From: Osmia lignaria lignaria
Taxonomy: Eukaryota > Arthropoda > Insecta > Hymenoptera > Megachilidae
Direction: 5' to 3'
DNA: 64,000 bases
Assembly (NCBI RefSeq): GCF_051020975.1
Contig: NC_135046.1
Location: 2,728,001 to 2,792,000 of the forward strand
The position numbers were made by a program, and so were the translations under genes. Below the pieces are notes generated by a model. It ran no database searches and was not told the DNA's origin. It worked only from the letters and a program-made list of their open reading frames with translations. The number at the start of each line of letters is the position of its first letter. Positions within the stretch are counted from its first letter, which is position 1. Shown piece by piece: positions 57,670 to 64,000 of the stretch.

Positions 57670-57883
57670 TTAACGCTAGAACTACCAAAATGACTGGTTT
57701 CAAGTTCCTTATTTTAAATTACAAATTTTATCGAGGTATCTTTGTTAAAATTTATGTTGGCTATTGCCGAAATAAAATATATATATATATTAAATTATGT
57801 TTCATCCTTTATCTATTCAATTTTCTATATTATTTTTAATTTAAAAATAAGTGTGCATCAAACGTCGGTAGTTCCAGTGTTAA
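57670..57883. mobile_element. TTAA-flanked MITE (piggyBac-like ends), 214 bp
   Basis: The left end TTAACGCTAGAACTACC is mirrored by the right end GGTAGTTCCAGTGTTAA, with TTAA at each border. The interior is AT-rich and includes a short (AT) run. Non-coding. Confidence 0.75.
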
Positions 57884-59129
57884 GTGTGATGGGATATAAT
57901 AGAATTATTATCTTTCTACTGTTAAATAGAATTATACATTACGAATCAGACAATTTTCTTTGAATTTAAATAAAGTTTACACGTGTAACAAGATTTGCGA
58001 GCGGTAAAAATGAAGATACGTATGTGAGCAAAGAATATTTTCTTTTGTAACTTTCTTGAAAGCTGAGGAAAGTCTGTCGCTCGCAGAGTAGAACTGAATT
58101 GTGAAATTTTTTAAATATTTGGCCAGGGAATACGAACGAATATTTCCAGGGAGAGTACTTCCAATCCCGCGAACGAGCAGGGAATTCTTGACGAATCGTG
58201 ATTTTGACTTTTTCAATAATCGGGACGCGAGTCGATATGCAGATTCCGCGATTCCGTCGAAGCGGCAAGATGAAGCACGCTCGGTCGAGAAATAAATCAC
58301 GATGGCCAGTTTCTGGCGGACAGATTTATCCTGATAAATTCCGGTGGCTGCGAGCCTCTGCAACGGGCATTGGAAAAAGGATCGTCAACATATATGTATG
58401 TACAGACCGTCTCTCGCACAAAAGTTCTTCCATTACGTTTTCAAGATCAATTAAAGTTACTCAATTTTCAAGTACATTTGAATAACAAAATATAACAGAT
58501 AAATTCTTATTCGAAAGGATGAAGTATATCAGAGAGGCGGTCGATTATTCAAAGGGAAACGTTTTCCATACCGCAAAGCAGATTTCTTTGGCTCGAGTTT
58601 TATTCGATTCTTTCATATTTACTTTCTTGCAAGGTATCTAGCCGACGGGAACACGCTTTCCGATACGCAATTTCGCAAGCGATGCAAGTAAACGCGTCGC
58701 ACGAAATTCCAGTTTGGCATTCTCGCCGGAAATTCAACGCCCGATTCACGTGTACCAATACCAGAATCCCCGGAGAAGGGTTGTGACACGTGTAAACAGC
58801 CCTATCCGAGCCAGCCAGGTCAGCCGACGTGTTTCCCATCCTTTAGCAAAGATTCGTTTGCTCCTTAAGTAAATTCTGCCACGTTCCACTGGCATACGCA
58901 ACCAGAATCGAATATTTATTTATTTGTTTGTCTAACAACCTTGAAACCCTTTTAGTACAATTGATTCTTCCTGCATTCTCGTGGGATTATTTATTTGCAT
59001 AGAGAGTTTAAAGGAACACGAGCTTTTCCGAAGGAAGGCAGATTACAATAAAAATAATCTACTATAGGCGTTTAGTGGAGGGAGCGAGAGGGTTTCATCT
59101 CCCTGGACGCCTTTAGTTCGGGCCGGGGA

Positions 59130-59144
59130 CCGCTAGGTGGCGGC
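59130..59144 (+). promoter_or_regulatory. Single CTCF-consensus-like site
   Basis: CCGCTAGGTGGCGGC fits CCRSYAGRKGGCRSY at every position and contains AGGTGGCG, the core known for Drosophila CTCF. It lies in a GC-rich island (about 59060-59300) within otherwise AT-rich intergenic DNA. Binding is inferred from sequence only. Confidence 0.5.
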
Positions 59145-62100
59145 GAGATGACAGTGTTCTCGCTAGCGGTCAACCGGCATGCAAGTTACGAATTGCGGTA
59201 TGATAGGTGTCTGGGGCAGCGATCGTCTGTTGGCAGCCCCACTGACGAGTCTGACAGACGATCCCGAGACGGAAACGCCTTTTTCTCCCCTCTCCTACGC
59301 TACTGAAATGAAAAATAGTTTACACCGCTCGCGTTCTCGTATCTCTTTTCTCGCCTTTGCACCTTTTAATTCCGTTCTCGGCTGGCAAGCAGGTGCAAGC
59401 GTCAGTTTCTAAATTACCACGATAAACCGCTTGCGCGTTATCGTTTCCGCTCGGCCAACGATCGCCAGAACTTATAACTCTGCCCATCTCCCGTATCTTA
59501 TTACCCGAACCCAGACAATACGAAACCCAAAAATTATTTCATCCTATTACTCGTTCCCGCTGCCTTTTAAGACGATTAAAACGTTCCTGGAGATCGATGA
59601 ATCGGGACCAATCACGAGCCGATTCGATACAGCGAACCTTGTGGTTCAGTGAATTTCATAGTTCCATTGCTTAGCGGTCGAGTCACGGTTCACGGGATTT
59701 TAATCGAGTTTGTCTTGCGTCGAAATCGTGCGATCCGTCATCGAGAGCCAACGTTATATCGCACGCGTGCCTGTTATCGATAATAACCTATCGATAAGGT
59801 GAACACAAGAACATGCTTTACCGAGGGTGAACCGCGAAAGTTTTGTCAGGAAGGTTTCGATCATTATTGCGATTCGTGAATTATTGGAATTTACCAAAAG
59901 TCTGAGTCGATATAGCGATGAGCTGTGACAAATTTGAAATGGTTCAGAATTATATTTGAAAAATCAGAATGAAAATTACTTCAAGGATCGTTTGCATATC
60001 CAGCCAATATTTGAAGCAAAATCATGGAGCAAAATATTCACTCTCCACACGTAGCAATAACAAAAGGATATCTAACGCTAGTGAATAATGTATATTCGAT
60101 AGAGGATCGAATCATAATCCGTTCACGGTGCAACCATGCTCCGTCTCTTTTTCGTTGCGTTATCTCTGTCGTTCGCAAACCCCTTTTGTTGAGGTTCGAG
60201 TTGGAGAACCCCTTGCAAACACAGTCCACCATGTTTTACGAGGTTACGATCCTGGATGGTCTCGTAAATACTCGGTCGTCCTTAAAGGAATCGATACGAT
60301 CGGATTGGATTGAATACAACGTTAGCCCTCTCCGTCTATAAGCTAACATTTTATTAGCTTCTCTCACCCTTTAACAATTTCACCGAAACGGCTTCCCACT
60401 GATACAACGATTTTCATCGATGACTTACTTTCCTCCTGGTTTTTGTCCTTCTTCTCGATCGAGGAGAAATCGATGGCTCGGAAATCTAAGGCTGAATTCA
60501 CGCAATCTGACTGATAAATTATCGCGTTCCGTCTCCTGACGAAGGGATGATAGATCGATCCAGATGAAGTTTGATTTTCCGCTGCGATACCACGGAATTT
60601 GTTATTCGATCGGCTCGCTTCGATGGACAATTTCGTGAATCGATTTTTCTCTGCTGTTTTGAGAAGCGTAGGAAAGTAAAGTGAGAATTTATCGAGAAGA
60701 ATCCGTAATTGCAGAATACAGAAAATAAAAATGAGAAGTTTAAAATTACAGTAACGTACGGAAAAATAATTATTACAGTGGTGTATTGCTCGAACAGAAG
60801 ATCTTATCCAGCCCTGAAACAAGTTCGAAAGTTTTCCAACTCTCGTTCCATTATTTTATGTGACATTCAACTAGAAAGGATATACAGAGGGAGATGATAT
60901 TGCGGTGCACTTGCGTTCCGTTCGACCAAGGTTCTTAATACCTTGATAGAGGGAAACTTCAACGGTTTGCCCCTTTTTCTCGCTGCTTGCAACGTCTGTC
61001 GTCGAAGGTAGCCGAGCCCTTTAGCTACTTGGAAATAATAAAAGAGACAAGAGGGCGTAAGTCTGTAAGAGTGTGCTGAACTTTCCCGATATCGAAGACA
61101 GAAGGGCGATGGGCGTTACCGGTCGCCTCTAACTTTTCCTTGTTCTTTATCGGTAAACAATGTTCACCCCCTAGTTCTATCGTTCCTCTTTCCTGTTTTC
61201 TTTTTTCAACGCTACCCTCCAATAGATTTCTTCGGGCTACTTTAACGCCACACCTTTGTCTGGAAAATTCAATTACTCGAACCGACGGTGTTTTAACATT
61301 TTGATTGGCTCTGGGGGTCATCGGTGACTGACTGATTTCTACGGTGAAAGAAATTGGGATCTTCCGATCTTTCATACGGTGAACCCCTTTCGAGGGGTTG
61401 CCGAGGAAATTGAAAAGTCGAGGGACAAGTTCGATGAAAAACCGTGTATACACATTGAAAATAATACAATTTCGTAGGTGTAACCTGAATTCACTCGTGT
61501 ATCCCAACTTTCCAACCCTCTCTCAACCCCTCTTCGGTTGAGTCGTTTCGAAAGAGTATCGATTGCATCGCGTTCGATAAAGTTTGTTGCATTTAATAAG
61601 CTCGGCATGAAAATAACTCGGTACAGGTGAAAATGTTGGAAAGTAATTTTCCAAAGTTTTTCGTACACCGCTCTCGATAGTCGCGTAGAATTAATTATGA
61701 AAGATGGAGATGGAAGTTGGAGGACGTGTCAAGAATGTCGATATTATTTTCTGAACTTATTCGTCCATTTGCGACAGTTCAATTTACGTAGAAACAGCCA
61801 TGCAATCGTGACATTACTATCGAATCCGTTATCGCGGGCAAAACGAGATTGGTAGACGCGAATTTTCACGGTAATTCGCTCCGTTCGAGACCCAACCTTT
61901 CCTACAATCTACATACATACGCAACTGTTTTCTACGTGTGCGCGTTTCTGTTCTGTATTATTTAAACGCAATTTATGGGGTGCACCGCTGCGAACGCTTT
62001 CACCGAACACTGGCTAATTATGAAGCTTCGAGCAATCAATCTTTGCAATTCTGGGCCCGACACCGAGCTTCGTATTTCTTTCATTTCTCTACAGGTAGTT

Positions 62101-63631
62101 TGACGTTACAGATTCCCGTCTACATCGTGAATCAATCACGAAATCGAACTGAAAGAATAATGTATCGATAGTACCAGGTCACAATGTCTGTATAAAGAGA
62201 GAGGAAAGGTCTATCGGTTATTTGAATAGTTTAATTGGTTCTGTCGACGAAAATTATACATTATAATTGAAATAATTAATCAATTTACCCAATTAATTAG
62301 TCAAGCAATACGATCCACTGAACACTCTTCTAATCTGAATTTAAATTATGGTAATTTTGATTAAGTTATCGAGTTTCCGCGCATCGTATGATCGATTTGA
62401 CGAAATAATATTATTGCGAAATTGGAAATTTAGAATTCGCTCCTCGACGAGGAGCTGGCGAATTTTCACTAAAATTATTGATAAAGCACTTGGTATGCAA
62501 CAATCTGATACATATACCGTCAATGCATTTACATAATTGTCGATTCGGTAAAGTGTCAGTTTCCTCTAATTTTCACGAAAGTTGAAGCGTCTCGTTCGTT
62601 ATGCGGTAAGTAGAAAAAAGAAGGAAAGAAAGAAGAAGTACCCTCTTCTCTTCGACGAGAAGTTTGCAACGAAGGCTGGAGAGGGTTCGGAAGCGAGGAG
62701 ATTCCACGCGGGACCAGCAGGAATTCGCATTTTAATGGAGCGGCGAGAGCCTCGAAACGTGAAAGACCGATGCCCCGTCGCTCGGTTAATCGTGGCAGTT
62801 TTAAAGTTTGCCCTCGTTCGAAGATTAATCTGGCCGGCTGGATGAGAAACGCGAGAGGCGCGAACGGCTAGTTTAATTAGTCGAGAAAAAGGATTCGCCC
62901 AGGCAGATGAATGCTTTTTGCTACTTTACACCTGGATTAATGTCGGAAAATATGTTATTGTTCTTCGAGTGCTTCGTATTAAATTGAAATAAACGTAGTT
63001 TTCTATCATTAATTGCATTACAATCATAAAAATGAAACTCAAGTCGATAAAGGTTTTACCATCAAACGCTTTAATCGTTAATCGGAACGGCGCGACGCGG
63101 CGGCAGCGTTTGGTAATAAGCGCGAGTTAATTGTTCGATTCAGACTTGTGAGAGTCGACTGCTACAATCGGACCATTGAAGGGCTTCGTTTGTTTAGCGT
63201 ATAATAGCCGTGGCGGAAAATGCAATTTCGATGGACGTCTAGCTGGCACGCATCGACTTTCAGTAATTTAGTAGAAGCGAACGATATTGTAGAATTTGAC
63301 CGTCGATTATCCTCGTACGTGCACACGTGCGTACGCTTCTCGTTACCATCTGCGTCATTTCCATTTTCCTCTTCATTTGTTGCCATTTCCATTAAATTGT
63401 TCCAATCGACAGTGCAGAGAACGCACGTGCTCCATTATCTCAATTTAGAAATTCGGCGTATCGCTTCAACCTTTAGTTACATCACCCTCTGATATATTAT
63501 TGTTAGAATCGTTCGATTTACCAGGCGTTCGATTTTTGTTATCAATTATTGATCGATAAAATTAGCAATGGAGATCTGAAATCCATTCGAGCAATCGAAA
63601 GATTTCAATAACTTTCAATTTGTCCCAAAAC

Positions 63632-63889
63632 ATCGGGCGGGCTCGGGCGGGAGTCCGATTATTTCTGGTTCGGTCGGGTACAGTCGGGCAGATTCGGACG
63701 AGCTCCTAATTCTTATGTACTTGTTAATACCTGCGATAGGCATGTGCAAAATCGATTTTATATGGAATTTTGGAATAAGATAATTTTTATTATGTGGAAA
63801 AATAATACTTGTAACGAATTGCAAGGGAGTTCGTCCGAATCTGCCCGACTGTACCCGACCGAACCCGAAATAGTCGGGCTACCCGCACA
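63632..63889. mobile_element. GC-armed foldback element
   Basis: Arm 63632-63707 (with CGGTCGGGTACAGTCGGGCA and GATTCGGACGAGCTCC) is inverted at 63826-63889 (GGGAGTTCGTCCGAATCTGC, then CGACTGTACCCGACCGAACC). The arms are about 65-75 bp and the spacer about 120 bp and AT-rich. No coding content. Confidence 0.82.
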
Positions 63890-64000
63890 TCCCTAACCGG
63901 CAACACTCTACGCGTCCACTTTTAACTGCTAAATCGCTTGTACTTTCAAACGAATGTACCTGAACCGTGACTAACAACCAAACATAAAGAAACAATATCC

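Larger units (their letters stand above)
55361..63629. other. Intergenic, no supported gene
   Basis: Frames such as 60364-60822 and 61025-61507 on the minus strand lack recognisable domains, splice support and convincing composition. The notable features are the CTCF-like site at 59130 and the TTAA MITE at 57670, listed separately. Confidence 0.4.

Noticed and set aside
60364..61507. Two minus-strand frames of 152 and 160 codons
   Set aside because: No domains, internal AT-rich composition, and no consensus splice borders or conserved motifs. Treated as chance.

Overview
The window is insect nuclear DNA, most likely from a hymenopteran (bee/wasp/ant lineage). The reasons are moderate GC with abundant CpG, GT-AG introns of very variable size, an insect MDR-type ABC transporter, small TTAA- and TA-flanked DNA transposon relics, and a short degenerate (CCTAA) run matching the insect telomere repeat unit. 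No bacterial, organellar or viral gene is seen.

One gene is certain: a full-length ABCB transporter (P-glycoprotein/Mdr49-Mdr65 type) on the + strand. Thirteen coding exons run from 17833 to the TAA at 32525-32527. The exon phases all join and give about 1293 residues from the in-frame ATG at 17877, or about 1346 if an upstream exon at 15885-16021 is used. Layout is N-terminal tail, six-helix TMD1, NBD1, phosphorylatable linker, six-helix TMD2 (all in one 950-bp exon), NBD2. Both NBDs keep Walker A, Q-loop, LSGGQ, Walker B with its Glu, and the H-loop His, so two active ATP sites are expected. Intron 6 appears to be a GC-AG intron. The start of the gene is unresolved. A TATA+Inr promoter at 3747-3782 with a spliceable 5' exon ending at 4173, and a possible coding exon at 15885-16021, are the best candidates.

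Region by region: 1-3.7 kb is non-coding with a GC-rich, first-exon-like stretch at 1.6-2.3 kb. At 3.7-4.2 kb is the candidate promoter and exon. From 4.2 to 15.9 kb is intron or intergenic DNA with three local tandem duplications and copies of a dispersed motif. From 15.9 to 32.5 kb is the transporter, whose introns carry foldback and TTAA-MITE insertions and a roughly 210-bp duplication. From 32.5 to 50.2 kb is non-coding DNA with a mariner-type element, a TTAA MITE, two foldback elements and one duplication. From 50.2 to 55.4 kb is a dense repeat cluster: two poly(A)-tailed non-LTR-type 3' ends, an ~18-bp minisatellite, a ~93-bp four-unit tandem array in which every unit carries two CTCF-consensus-like motifs, and several copies of one long repeat in both orientations. 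From 55.4 to 64 kb is mostly featureless, with one isolated CTCF-like site, a TTAA MITE and a GC-rich foldback.

The strongest unusual signals are the tandem CTCF-like motif array, the GC-AG intron with transposons packed next to its acceptor, and several repeat families that can be linked within this one window.
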